Source: Cranoglanis bouderius (Eukaryota; Chordata; Actinopteri; Siluriformes; Cranoglanididae). From it: a stretch of DNA of 64,000 nt. The stretch lies in assembly GCA_023630585.1 (NCBI GenBank), contig CM042566.1, positions 14,858,754 to 14,922,753 of the forward strand, read 5' to 3'. The notes beneath the pieces were generated by a model, which saw only the letters and a list, made by a program, of their open reading frames with translations, was not told where the DNA came from and made no database searches. The translations under genes and the position numbers were made by a program. Below are positions 34,248 through 44,810 of the stretch, one piece after another. How positions within the stretch are numbered: the stretch's first letter is position 1; each line of letters opens with the position of its first letter.

Positions 34248-35171
34248 GTGTTTTGTGTTAGTCCTTATTTCATTCTTATTATTTAACCCCTTTTGTTTCT
34301 TCGCTACAACGCGAAGTATTACACTTGCTGAACCTCTTTTGTTTTCTCGTCTATAAGTAAGCGGATTGTTACGGACTGGATTCTGGTTTCTGGAACTTTG
34401 CTATGCCCCTCAGTTTTCGGATTACTGCCTTGCCCTTTTCTGGATTACTACCCTGCCCTTGTTTTGGATTACTGCCTTGCCCTTTTCTGGATTACTACCT
34501 TGCCCTTGTTTTGGATTACTGCCTCACCCTTTTGTGGATTATTGTGTGTTTCTTTGACTTTGCTTTTTACATCACATTTTTTCCTGTTCCTATTTTTGTG
34601 GATGTTCTGTTACTTTTGGTTATCCCTAATAAAGTGACTTTTTCCCCTGCGCATGCATCCAGCCCCCGTTTACGTGTTCTTACAGAATACTTCGCCAAAC
34701 ATGGATGCAGCGGGGAAATTTTGGACACACCCCGCCGAATTTTTTGTGGTTCCCCCATGAGATTCTATTTCGTTTCCCCAGTGGACCTTCATTTATCCCC
34801 CTTCCACCTTCAATGGCTTTTCTGATTACCCACAATGTTTTCTCCTGCAAGCTCAAATTTATTTCCTTAGTTTGGAGGACCCCAAGCCCGATGAGGAACA
34901 GTGGTTGTGGTTCCTCCTATCCCGTTTAGTCGGCTCAGCTCGCCAGTGGGCGGAGCTTTACCTCGCCAGTGGATCCACGAATCTAAATACCATTTCTGGC
35001 TTTGTGGATCTACTTATCCAGGTGTTCGGGAGTCCTGAATTCAAGCCCAACCCCAAAATTTTCTTGGGGAGGGACCACCTGTCTGATCGGCCCAGCCGGC
35101 CGTTCATCGAGCACTATGGGAGGGAGCTGGCCGACGTGGTGGCCTGCACCTCTCAGCCCCTGACTCAGGAG

Positions 35172-35303
35172 TGCACGACCGAGGGCTGCATCTGACAGGC
35201 CAAACTACGATGCCCCACCTGTAGAAAACAAGGGAGAGAGAACTCCTACTTTTGCTCGCAGGAGTGTTTTAAGGACAGCTGGCGTGTCCACAAATGGCTC
35301 CAT
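35172..35303 (+). other. METAP1-like C6H2 zinc finger coding segment
   Basis: Eight ligands are present with spacing C-x4-C-x7-C-x2-C-x10-C-x3-C-x7-H-x3-H: Cys codons at 35172, 35187, 35211, 35220, 35253 and 35265, His codons at 35289 and 35301. Shared words with the N-terminal finger of methionine aminopeptidase 1 include AKL-x-CPTC, SYFCSQECFK and SW. In METAP1 this finger helps bind the ribosome. The TGA at 35193 replaces a non-ligand residue. No METAP1 catalytic domain follows. Confidence 0.8.
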
Positions 35304-35639
35304 AAGCGGGCACCCCCAGAGCTCCAGCTGGAGATCCAGCTGATGGTCTCCTCTGCAGAGCCCCCCCTGGAGGTTAACCTGGCAACCTCCAGCCCAGAGC
35401 TCCAGCCGGAGACCCAACAGGAGGTCTCCTCAATGGAGCTCCCACTGGAGGTTAACCTGGTGACCTCCAGCCCCGAACTCCAGCCGGAGACCCAGCAGGA
35501 GGTCTCCTCAGCGGAGCACCGACCGGGGGTCAACATGGCGACCTCCGCTCCAACCCTGTTCCTGCCGGGGGTCAATGTGGCAACCTCCGCTCCAGCCCTG
35601 TTCCTGCCGGGGGTCAACATGATGACCTCCGCTCCAGCC

Positions 35640-36075
35640 CTGTTCCCGTCGGAGGTCCACGAGGAGACCTCCGCTCAAGCCAAGTTCCCGCTGGAGGTCC
35701 ACGAGGGGACCTCCGCTCAAGCCATGTTCCCGCTGGAGGCCCATGAGGGGACCTCCACTCAAGCCACGTTCCTGCCAGAGGCCCACGAGGGGACCTCCGC
35801 TCAAGCCACGTTCCTGCCAGAGGTCCACGAGGAGACCTCCGCTCAAGCCACGTTCCTGCCAGAGGTCCACGAGGAGACCTCCGCTCAAGCCACGTTCCTG
35901 CCAGAGGTCCACGAGGAGACCTCCGCTCAAGCCACGTTCCTGCCTGAGGCCCATGAGGAGACCTCCGCTCAAGCCATGTTCCTGCCGGAGGCCCACGAGG
36001 AGACCTCTGCTCAAGCCACGTTCCTGCCAGAGGTCCACGAGGAGACCTCCGCTCAAGTCACATTCCTGTCGGAGG
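35640..36075 (+). repeat. 42-bp coding minisatellite
   Basis: About ten units of 42 bp, typified by the words GCCACGTTCCTGCC, GAGGTCCACGAGGAG and ACCTCCGCTCAA, in frame with gag (14 residues per unit). Units differ by single substitutions, with the central ones near identical. Confidence 0.9.
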
Positions 36076-36122
36076 TCCATGGGATGACCTCCTCCCAAGT
36101 CCATGTCCAAGTTCCCATTTAG

Positions 36123-38160
36123 ATTCCAGTCCAGGTTCCAGTCCAAGTTCAAGTCTATGCCCTAGTCCAGTTCCATGCCCTGGTCCATGTTCAAGTCCAT
36201 GTCCAAGTCCATATCCAAGTCCATGTCCAGGTTCCTGCCCTAATCCATATCCATGTCCAAGTCCATGTCCAAGTTCCGGTTTAGATTCCAGTCCAGGTTC
36301 TAGTCCAAGTTCAAGTCCATGCCCTAGCCCAGATTCATGCCTAGATTCATGCCCCAGTCCATGTCCAGATTCATGCCCAGATTCTTTTCCCAGTCCATGC
36401 CCCAGTCCATGTCCAGATTCATGTCCCAGTCCATGCCTCAGTCCATGCCTCAGTCCATGCCCAGACTCACGCCCAGAGTCATGCCCAGCGTCACGCCTAG
36501 AGTCATGCCCACCTCCAGTCCAATTTCCAGTCCAAATTCCGAGCCAAACTCAAGTCCAAGTTCCAAGTCAAGTTACGAGTCAAGTTCCAAGTCAAGTTAT
36601 GAGTCAAGTTCCGAGTCAAGTTCCGAGTCAAGCTCCAGTCCAAGATCCATTCCAAGTTCCAAGTCAAGTTCCGAGTCAAGTTCTGAGTCAAGTCCAAATC
36701 CATGCTCCATTCCAAGTTCCAAGCCAAGTTCCAGTCCAAGTTCCAAGCCAAGCTCCAGTCCAAGATCCATTCCAAGTTCCAAGTCAAGTTCCAATCCAAG
36801 CTCCAGTCCAAGTTCCAGTCCAAGTTCCAGTCCAAACTCAAGTCCAAGTTTCAAGTCAAGTTCCAAGTCAAGTCCCAATCCAAGCTCCATTCCAAGTTCC
36901 AAGCCAAGCTCCAGTCCAAGTTCCAAGCCAAGCTCCAGTCCAAGAGCCATTCCAAGTTCCAAGTCAAGTTCCGAGTCAAGTCCCAATCCAAGCTCCATTC
37001 CAAGTTCCAAGCCAAGCTCCAGTCCAAGATCCATTCCAAGTTCCAAGTCAAGTTCCGAGTCAAGTTCCGAGTCAAGTTCTGAGTCAAGTCCCAATCCAAG
37101 CTCAATTCCAAGTTCCAAGCCAAGCTCCAGTCCAAGTTCCAAGCCAAGCTCCAGTCCAAGATCCATTCCAAGTTCCAAGTCAAGTTCCGAGTCAAGTTCT
37201 GAGTCAAATTCCGAGTCAAGTCCCAATCCAAGCTCCATTCCAGGTTCCAAGCCAAGTTCCAGTCCAAGTTCCAAGTCAAGTTCCAATCCAAGCTCCAGTC
37301 CAAGTTCCAGTCCAAGTTCCAGTCCAAACTCAAGTCCAAGTTTCAAGTCAAGTTCCGAGTCAAGTCCCAATCCAAGCTCCATTCCAAGTTCCAAGCCAAG
37401 CTCCAGTCCAAGTTCCAAGCCAAGCTCCAGTCCAAGAGCCATTCCAAGTTCCAAGTCAAGTTCCGAGTCAAGTCCCAATCCAAGCTCCATTCCAAGTTCC
37501 AAGCCAAGCTCCAGTCCAAGATCCATTCCAAGTTCCAAGTCAAGTTCCAAGTCAAGTTCCGAGTCAAGTCCCAATCCAAGCTCCATTCCAAGTTCCAAGC
37601 CAAACTCCAGTCCAAGTTCCAAGCCAAGCTCCAGTCCAAGATCCATTCCAAGTTCCAAGTCAAGTTCCGAGTCAAGTTCTGAGTCAAGTTCCGAGTCAAG
37701 TCCCAATCCAAGCTCCATTCCAGGTTCCAAGCCAAGTTCCAGTCCAAGTTCCAAGCCAAGCTCCAGTCCAAGATCCATTCCAAGTTCCGAGTCAAGTTCC
37801 CACCCAAGCTCCATTCAAAGCTCCAAGCCGAGTCCAAGTTCCAAGTCAAGTTCCAAGTCAAGTTCCAGCCCAAGTTCCATTCCTGGTTCCATTCCAGGTT
37901 CCATGCCAAGTCCCAAGCCAAGTCCCAAGCCAAGCATCATTCCAAGTTCCACGCCAAGTTCCATGCCAAGTTCCACACCAAGCTCTATGCCAAGCTCCAC
38001 GCCAAGTTCCACACCAAGTTCCACGCCAAACTCCAAGCCAAGTTCCAAGTCAAGTTCCATTCCAGGTTCCATTCCAGGTTCCATTCAAGGCTTCATGCCA
38101 AGTTTCTTTCCAAGTTCCAAGCCAAGTTCCAAGCCAAGTTCCAAGCCCCATTCACATCTG
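36123..38160 (+). repeat. Satellite of 6/12-bp units (CCAAGTTCCAGT-like), about 2 kb
   Basis: Built from CCAAGTTCCAGT, CCAAGTTCCGAGT, CCATTCCAAG and similar blocks, assembled into higher-order repeats of about 120-300 bp. It is open in most frames: Ser/Pro/Lys (36337-38940), Gln-Val-Pro (36599-38161) and Leu-Gly-Glu on the minus strand (36597-37814). It lies past the gag stop codon, and no frame is convincingly a protein. Confidence 0.9.
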
Positions 38161-39264
38161 AGGCCGACGGGACAGCAAGCCACACTCTGCTCACATCTGA
38201 GGCCGATGGGACGGTCAGCCACGCTGGACCTCCGCTCAAGCCACGTTCCTGCCGGAGGTCCACCAGGAGACCTCCGCTCAAGTCATGTTCCTGCCAGAGG
38301 TCCACGGGATGACTTCCTCCCAAGCCAAGTTCATGTCGGAGGTCCACAGGATGACCTCCTCCCAAGTCAAGTTCATGTCGGAGGTCCATGGGATGGCCTC
38401 CTCCCAAGTCCAAGTCCATGTACAAGTTCCGGTTTAGATTCCAATCCAGGTTCCAGTCCAAGTTCAAGTCTATGCCCTAGTCCAGGTCCATGCCCTGGTC
38501 CATGTTCAAGTCCATGTCCAAGTCCATGTCCAGGTTCCTGCCCTAATCCATGTCCATGTCCAAGTCCATGTCCAAGTTCCGGTTTAGATTCCAGTCCAAG
38601 TTCCAGTCCAAGTTCAAGTCCATGCCCTAGCCCAGATTCATGCCTGGATTCATGCCCCAGTCCATGTCCAGATTCACGCCCAGATTCATGTCCCAGTCCA
38701 TGCCTCAGTCCATGCCTCAGTCCATGCCTCAGTCCATGCCCAGAGTCATGCCCAGAGTCATGCCCAGCATCACGCCCAGAGTCATGCCCAGAGTCAAGCT
38801 CCATTCCAAGTTCTAGTCCAAGTTCCAATCCAAGCTCCAGTCCAAGTTCCAGTCCAAGTTCCAAGTCAAGTTCTGAGTCAAGTTCCGAGTCAAGTTCCTG
38901 TGGCCAAAGGGATGGCCAGCCATGCTCCGCTCACATCTGAGGCTGACGGGACGGCCAGCCACACTCCGCTCACACCTGTGGACGAAGGGACAGCCAGCCA
39001 TGCTCCGCTCACGCCTGTGGCTGACGGGACGGCCAGTGATGCTCCGCTCATGCCTGTGGCCGACGGGACGGCCAGCCACGCTTCGTTCAGGCCTGTGGCT
39101 GATGGGACGGCCAGCCACGCTTCGCTCACACCTAGGAACTATGGACTATACCTGCCTCGGGACCTGGGGGGCAGAGATTATTATCCTGCCCAGGGGCCCA
39201 GGTCCGCCAGAGGGGTCAGGACTTTGGTGCTTCGGGAGCGCCTTTGGGGGGGGGGGGGGAGCTC
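38161..39264 (+). repeat. Mixed minisatellite tail of gag-only element
   Basis: Blocks of the 42-bp unit (38225-38400) and a second satellite block (38400-38900) are followed by about six units of 39 bp (CTGACGGGACGGCCAGCCA core, 38935-39130). A G-run at about 39246-39259 stands in the place of a polypurine tract just before the 3' LTR. Confidence 0.8.
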
Positions 39265-39947
39265 TGTTAGGGTTTCCTAAAAGTAGCGAGTAGCACACTT
39301 CTGCTTTCATAGACTCCTTTTCTGTTTACGTTGCCATGTGTTTCTTCGTTTTGGTTCACGTCATGTCTCTGCCCCTGTTTGCTCATTGGTTCTTTGTTTT
39401 GGTTCATGTCATGTCTCAGCCCGTTTGCTCATGTGTTTCTTTGTTTTGGTTCATGTCATGTCTCCGCCCCTGTTTGCTCATTGGTTCTGGTATCATGTGT
39501 GAGTTTCATGTGTTTTTTGTTAGTCCTTATTTCATTCTTATTATTTAAGCCCTTTTGTTTCTTCACTACAACGCGAAGTATTAGACTTGCTGAACCTATT
39601 TTGTTTCCTCATCTATAACTAAGTGGATTGTTACGGACTGGATTCTGGTTTCTGGAACTTTGCTATGCCCCTCGGTTTTCGGATTACTGCCTTGCCATTT
39701 TCTGGATTACTATCTTGCCCTTGTTTTGGATTACTGCCTTGCCCTTTTCTGGATTACTACCTTGCCCTTGTTTTGGATTACTGCCTCGCCCTTTTGTGGA
39801 TTATTGTGTGTTTCTTTGACTTTGCTTTTTGCATCACGTGTTTTCCCTGTTCCTATTTTTGTGGATGTTCTGTTACTTTTGGTTATCCCTAATAAAGTGA
39901 CTTTTTCCCCTGTGCATGCATCCAGCCCCCATTTACATGTTCTAACA
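39265..39947 (+). repeat. 3' LTR of gag-only element
   Basis: 683 bp, TGTTAGGGTTTCC to TTCTAACA, followed by ATAGT. It contains four or five tandem ATTACTGCCTTGCCCTT-like blocks (39683-39800) and AATAAAGTGACTT near 39890. It serves as the LINE-free reference for the 5' LTR. Confidence 0.9.
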
Positions 39948-40803
39948 ATAGTAGCACTAGGAGGATCATTGTGTTTTAATATTAGCAGTGTACTTAATAA
40001 TAGTCAATATATGTCATGTGTGGTATGTGTGTGTTCTTTGAGTGATTTCCTAAAGGATAAGAGTAAGGAAATTTGGGTAGAATGTTGTGGTATGTACATG
40101 TAATATTTCGGGACAAAGTTTAATCCACACATCATTGAAGAGTGTGGAACCACCCATCTGCAGAGACAATAGGCTAATTAGCATAATAGGTGGAGAATCT
40201 GGCTAACACCCCGCCCTAAGACAATGTTTGATTGATTGGAGGATGCATTCTAGGCTGGACTAGCCAAGAAAAGTGTTAAAATCCTAAGAACGCCAAAGGA
40301 AAGCTTTTTTTCTCTCTTACACTCTCCTTCTTGGAACGTTTTGCTCTTACTGCTCAGACCTCTCAGCTCATCAGAAGGACGGAGTCAGCGGAGGGTCTCC
40401 AGAGCCATCAGAGAATTCTCCCCAATCAACGTTGGTGAGATCAGATCACGTTACATCAGCCTGGAGACCCAGCCGAGAGCAACCGCCAGCTCTTCAAACC
40501 TCCCGCCTTCATTCCACTCGGCATTCCATTTGGTCTTCTGACACGCCACTCAAATGCCGACCAGAGCACTGACGACACCACGACGTAACAAGGAAATCTC
40601 TGCAACACAGCTATTCAAAAGGCAAGCGCAATACCCCAAAATCTAGCTAATCTGGTGCCTATAATAAGTTTAAGCCCTTCTAAAGGAAGTGAACATTAAT
40701 TAATCAGTTGATGGTTCGTTCAGATCATGGTCTGTGAAATAGCATGCAACGCTAGAAACTCGGAACTTCATTCACTCTGCTGAAAGCCATTTCCAGCCCT
40801 GTT

Positions 40804-40805
<2 letters not shown>

Positions 40806-40859
<54 letters not shown>
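40806..40859. repeat. (GT)n microsatellite
   Basis: About 27 GT units, at the equivalent place to 26467-26500 in copy 1. Confidence 0.95.
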
Positions 40860-40860
<1 letters not shown>

Positions 40861-41272
40861 ATGTGCACGGGTGTTTATGTGTTAGATTAGTTTCTGTGTC
40901 ATAGAATAGTTCAATAAAGTCTCGTCTGTTCTTAAATATACGTGTTCTTATTGCTTACAAGTGTCTATTGCCTTGAATTGCGATCCTGCTACATGCTCTT
41001 AAAATAATATTTCACTATGTTTAGGATATTATTGCCGGTGGCCACGGAGGTAATATCTAATGCATAATTAATGAATAGACTAAGTTCAACTTATCGCTGG
41101 ACGAACAGTTGATCAGTAATACTAAATTAGCCAAATTTCCCCTTCTGAGCTGATCTGCTAGTCTCTCCTACATATTTGGAGAAGAATACAGGTAGCTCAA
41201 TCTAAACAACTAATTTTACTTACATAAAATGGTGGAGAATATAACAATTTTACCCAAACAGCTAGTTTAATA

Positions 41273-42470
41273 ATAATTTCATTAAAGTATATACACTATA
41301 ATATACACTAAATATATACACTACTGTGTTAAAGTCTTAGGCATGTTAGATTCTTCACCCCAAATGTTTTTAATAAGATGGTTATTTCTATCTTTTGCTT
41401 TAGTGTGCCAGTAGAAAATATCAGTTTACATTTCCAAACATTTCTTTTGCCATTTATTGTAATAATCCATTGAGATTTTTGTATGAACAAGGAGTCCAAC
41501 AACAGACGGTCTAATCCACACAGAGATCTGATCTCACCATCATCGAGTCAGTCTGGGATTACATGAAGAGATAGAAACAACTGAAATAGACTACATCCAG
41601 AAGAACTGTGGAAACATCCCCAAGACGCAGCCCGAGTGGCGTCACGTTTAGGAAATTTCTAAAAAATAATAATAATAAATAAAAATAAATAAACAAATAA
41701 ATAAATAAATAAAACCTAAATGTGGCCAAATGAATAAATGTAAGTGTAATCAGTATTACACAGACAAACTGTGAAATTTAATAATTACAATACAGTCTAT
41801 TATTTAGTTCAAGAAAGTCTTACCACAAGAATCCAATGCACTCCGGTGTTGAATTGACACAACCAGACATCATCATCTGGGATGGCCATCTAAAGATATT
41901 TAAACCACTTTATGCATTTTCTGTATAAATGAGCAATGGGTCAGCTGATACATTTTAAGGGTACTCAATGTCCAATCAGCTTTCTTACAACCATCAACAA
42001 TCAAATAGTGTAGTAGACACCACAGAGGACAAAAGAAATACTTCGGCCTATGTAAAATATACACACATTTTACCACAAAATCACTTTAAATAAATATTTC
42101 CCAAACAATATATTACAGAAATTAAGTATTAAAACACATTTGTCCTAATAATTACCTTCATTTTCTTTTTGAGTGTATATAGGTAACTATCGATTACCTG
42201 TTTGAGAAACCAGAGAATTAAATTTGTCACAATTTCAAAACATTATGTGCAAAGCAATCTTTGTGCAAACCTTTGTTCTTAACTTCCTACCTCATCTGAT
42301 AGCCAGTTACTCCATTGCAAAGTTTTCAAGGAAAAGTTGTACAATTTGTACGGCCCCACCACAGCTTCAACTCTATCAACAGCCTTCTCTGACCAGATCT
42401 GCTGAACTAATATAAATAAAAGCACATCTAAAACCTTAAAATAATTAAAGTCATAATATGAACAGTTCTT
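41273..42470. other. AT-rich stretch with a Tc1 relic
   Basis: 41310-41650 on the + strand resembles the end of a Tc1 transposase (ESVWDYMKR, then TSRRTVETSP in shifted frames) preceded by a degraded CACTACTGTGTTAAAGTCTTAGGCA-like terminal region. An (AAAT)n run sits near 41664-41715. No further gene was recognised up to 42470. Confidence 0.5.
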
Positions 42471-43612
42471 CCATATCTTTTGACTTGCTTTTACCACTAT
42501 ATTCCTTCACAATACTTCTCTCCTCAGAGTTCTTAGCTACAGCTTCACTGTCTCTTTTTCCCATCAAAAAAAATGATGTTCTTGTTTTCATGTCTCTCCT
42601 TTCCTACTTTCTGTATTCCTGTTGTCTTTTTCTTTCCTCTCTTTCCCTGTCTGAGTCAGATTTTCCTCTTTCTTTAAAGCTTTCTTTAAAGCTGCAATTC
42701 CAACTTCTCTTCCAGTCTCACCTGGTCAACTTTCAACTCGACAACGTGTTCTTTCATGGATTGTGACTGTTCTCTTTCCAGTTCACTGAACTTCTAGTCT
42801 CCCTTGTTCAACATGCAACTCAAGTTGGCCATTCACTGATCGCTGCTGTTCAGCTGTTTCTTTTGTGTCCCCGTTATTGTGTCCTTCCTTGTAAGGTTTA
42901 TGTTGTATGTGGTTTTCAAAATATGTCCTTCCTGGTTTTTTAGTACAACTGCCTTGCCTGTGACAGTGGAAATGGTGTAGGGCCCAGAAAATCTGGTTGG
43001 AGTCTACCCCCTTCCCCCATTTTTTCACGCATAGAAGAGTAAAACCTTGTCACCAACATTGAAGGTGACGTTCTTGTATTTTTTGCAAGCGTTTTATATA
43101 GGCCTCCTGTTGCTTTGTCTGGGATTTCACTACATTTTCACTTGCCTTTTCTTTCATAAGTTCTGTTTGTTCTGCTCTGGTTTCAACAAATGGTTCACAT
43201 GTGTAGGGGAGAACAATTTGTGAAAGCTAAGTACAAAGTAATATTATGATATCAAATGGTGTATGAATCACTCATAAACAGTGAACCTCAATGTTAGGCT
43301 TAGTGGGAGGCAGCGTCTCTCTTGCCTTCCCTGAGCTCATTGAGTTTTAATAGGGCCCCTTATGTGTGCCGTAGGTTTGGTGGAGGTAATTGAGAATGAA
43401 TGGGGAAAAGTCACATGAAAGGAGGTAATGCTTCCATCGTGTGATGATTGGCCTATTATGCTGTTCACGCAATAAATTCTGACTCTCGTGTGAGCATTCT
43501 GCATGCACAAATCGGTCTGAAAGAATCAAACTGGTGTAAATGAACAGAGTAATTATAAAGTAAGAACAGTAGTAGTCTAACTGGTCAAGCTGAATACAAA
43601 AATAAGACTTAC

Positions 43613-43780
43613 CAGCAATTCTTCTGGTACCTCAGAGGGAAATCTTCTCCTCCATACATCAAGAAGAAGGGACTGTATTTAGTAGTAGTAGTGTGGATTT
43701 TTGAACGCAACGAAAACAGAATTGCATCAAGAAAAACATCCCAATCATTCTGATGTTCGTTGACAAGTTTTCTGAGGGCC
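43613..43780 (-). pseudogene. Integrase relic exon C
   Basis: Bounded on the minus strand by acceptor CCATTTTAG and donor CTGGTAAGT. It encodes RALRKLVNEHQNDWD... to MYGGE, then is frameshifted relative to the RFPSEVPEELL expected for the family. The exon starts with the last base of a split codon, which does not fit the phase of exon B. Confidence 0.65.
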
Positions 43781-44008
43781 CTAAAATGGATTGTAAAAAC
43801 CAAATGAATCATTAGTTGTATAACTTATGACATAAGCTTTTAAAATATGTAAACACTATATTTTAATTATTGAACAAAAAAGTAAAGTTTGATGTTGCCT
43901 TGACAAAGCCTTGCTTGAACTTTAAAGAAGTATTTAAAAAGCCTTGCCGTTACATAGACCATCAGATAGATTAGACTAGGGGTAGACAACTCTGCTCATG
44001 GTGAGCTA

Positions 44009-44543
44009 CAGTACTGTGCAAAAGTTTTAGACACTCTATTTTTTTTAGTACAAACTTTGATTTTTTTATTTTATGACTTCTACATTATCAAGTCACTACA
44101 AAAAACATTTTAGATTCCCAAACCTTTGTTTTATAGCACAAAATTAAATGTTACAGAAAAATGTTTGTATGTCATTAAAGGAAGCAGCATATTACATAGG
44201 AGACCACTTTTCAGACAAAAAATACAATGAAGGCTGCTGGGTTTCGCTGTAAAAATAAGAAGCAACTGCGAACGTTGAAGAACTGTGTCTGGTTCTGCAA
44301 GATGCTCAATAAAACTTACCAGCTAATTTCCTTATAAAACTGCACTAATTGTACCCGAGACTACTATTTTTATTTTTATTTTTTTGTCACACCAAATATT
44401 GACTTTGTTTCATTTACTACCATTTACTGCGTTTTACTGTATTTTTTTTTTTTAAATGTAGAAACATTTAATTTCATTATTTTGAAGGCATCTTTGCTCT
44501 ACAGCATTTCTTTGCATGTGCCTAAAACTTTTGCACAGTACTG
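44009..44543. mobile_element. MITE, uninterrupted copy (535 bp)
   Basis: CAGTACTGTGCAAAAGTTTT and its inverse end the element, flanked by TA. Same family as 11162-13679, in the opposite orientation. It lies between integrase exons B and C. Confidence 0.9.
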
Positions 44544-44810
44544 TACATTCCACAAAGTTTAGCTCCAGCTCTAATCAAACACACCTGATCCAGCTCATCA
44601 AAGTCACTTGTCCATTACATCGTTGCTTTTTGGTGCTCTGCCCAAGAATAACATTTTCATGCTGTATGGGTTGCACATGTCACGCCCATTCGGGGCAGAT
44701 GCATGATTTAAGTCTTTAAAAAATAGTGCTCACATAAATTTATAGAATTGAAATTCTGTATTTGTAATTTGAGAATTAGGCATTATAATAATTATTGTAT
44801 ATTGACTCAC

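Larger units (their letters stand above)
30865..34684 (+). repeat. 5' LTR, split by RTE LINE
   Basis: Outer part 30865-31094 and inner part 34248-34684 align with the 3' LTR at 39265-39947, including the repeated ATTACTGCCTTGCCC blocks and the AATAAAGTGACTTTTTCCCC polyadenylation region. The LINE between them is flanked by GTGTTTTGT. Confidence 0.88.
34701..36122 (+). pseudogene. Gag with C6H2 zinc finger and 14-residue repeats
   Basis: A single frame runs from ATG 34701 to TAG 36120-36122, interrupted by TGA at 34758 and TGA at 35193. Residues about 1-60 are Pro/aromatic-rich. About 60-155 form a Ty3/gypsy-like Gag core (DEEQWLWFLLSRLVGSARQW, GFVDLLIQVFGSPEF, RPFIEHYGRE). About 158-201 are a METAP1-type zinc finger. 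After about residue 205 come acidic Pro/Thr/Ser repeats (ELQPETQQEVSS, then 14-residue ATFLPEVHEETSAQ units). Probable role is capsid formation; the finger may bind nucleic acid or ribosomes. The two TGA codons suggest decay or recoding. Confidence 0.75.
30865..39947 (+). mobile_element. Gag-only LTR element with METAP1-type zinc finger
   Basis: 9083 bp, including a 3153-bp LINE inside the 5' LTR. LTRs begin TGTTAGGGTTTCC and end TTACA/TAACA; the 3' copy is 683 bp. The inside reads, in order: Gag core, C6H2 zinc finger, 42-bp coding minisatellite, 12-bp-period satellite of about 2 kb, further 39-bp units, then the 3' LTR. No protease, RT, RNase H or integrase is recognisable, so it is non-autonomous and would rely on enzymes from another element. 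Confidence 0.88.
30454..41272 (+). mobile_element. LTR retroelement copy 2 (carries large insertion)
   Basis: Matches copy 1 (23985-26890) in two blocks, 30454-30864 and 39948-41272. The blocks are separated by the gag-only element at 30865-39947. It lacks the hAT insertion of copy 1 and ends at about 41272, just past TGGTGGAGAATA. Confidence 0.65.

Noticed and set aside
35172..35303. A processed METAP1 pseudogene
   Set aside because: Only the finger segment is present, flanked on both sides by the retroelement's own Gag and repeat units in the same frame, with no METAP1 catalytic domain or poly-A tract.
36337..38940. 867-codon Ser/Pro-rich frame as a mucin-like gene
   Set aside because: It lies in a 6/12-bp satellite inside an LTR element, is in a different frame from gag, and neighbouring frames on both strands are equally open.
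42458..42766. Ser/Phe/Leu-rich 102-codon plus-strand frame
   Set aside because: Complement of a purine-rich stretch downstream of the integrase C-terminal block; no protein-like features.
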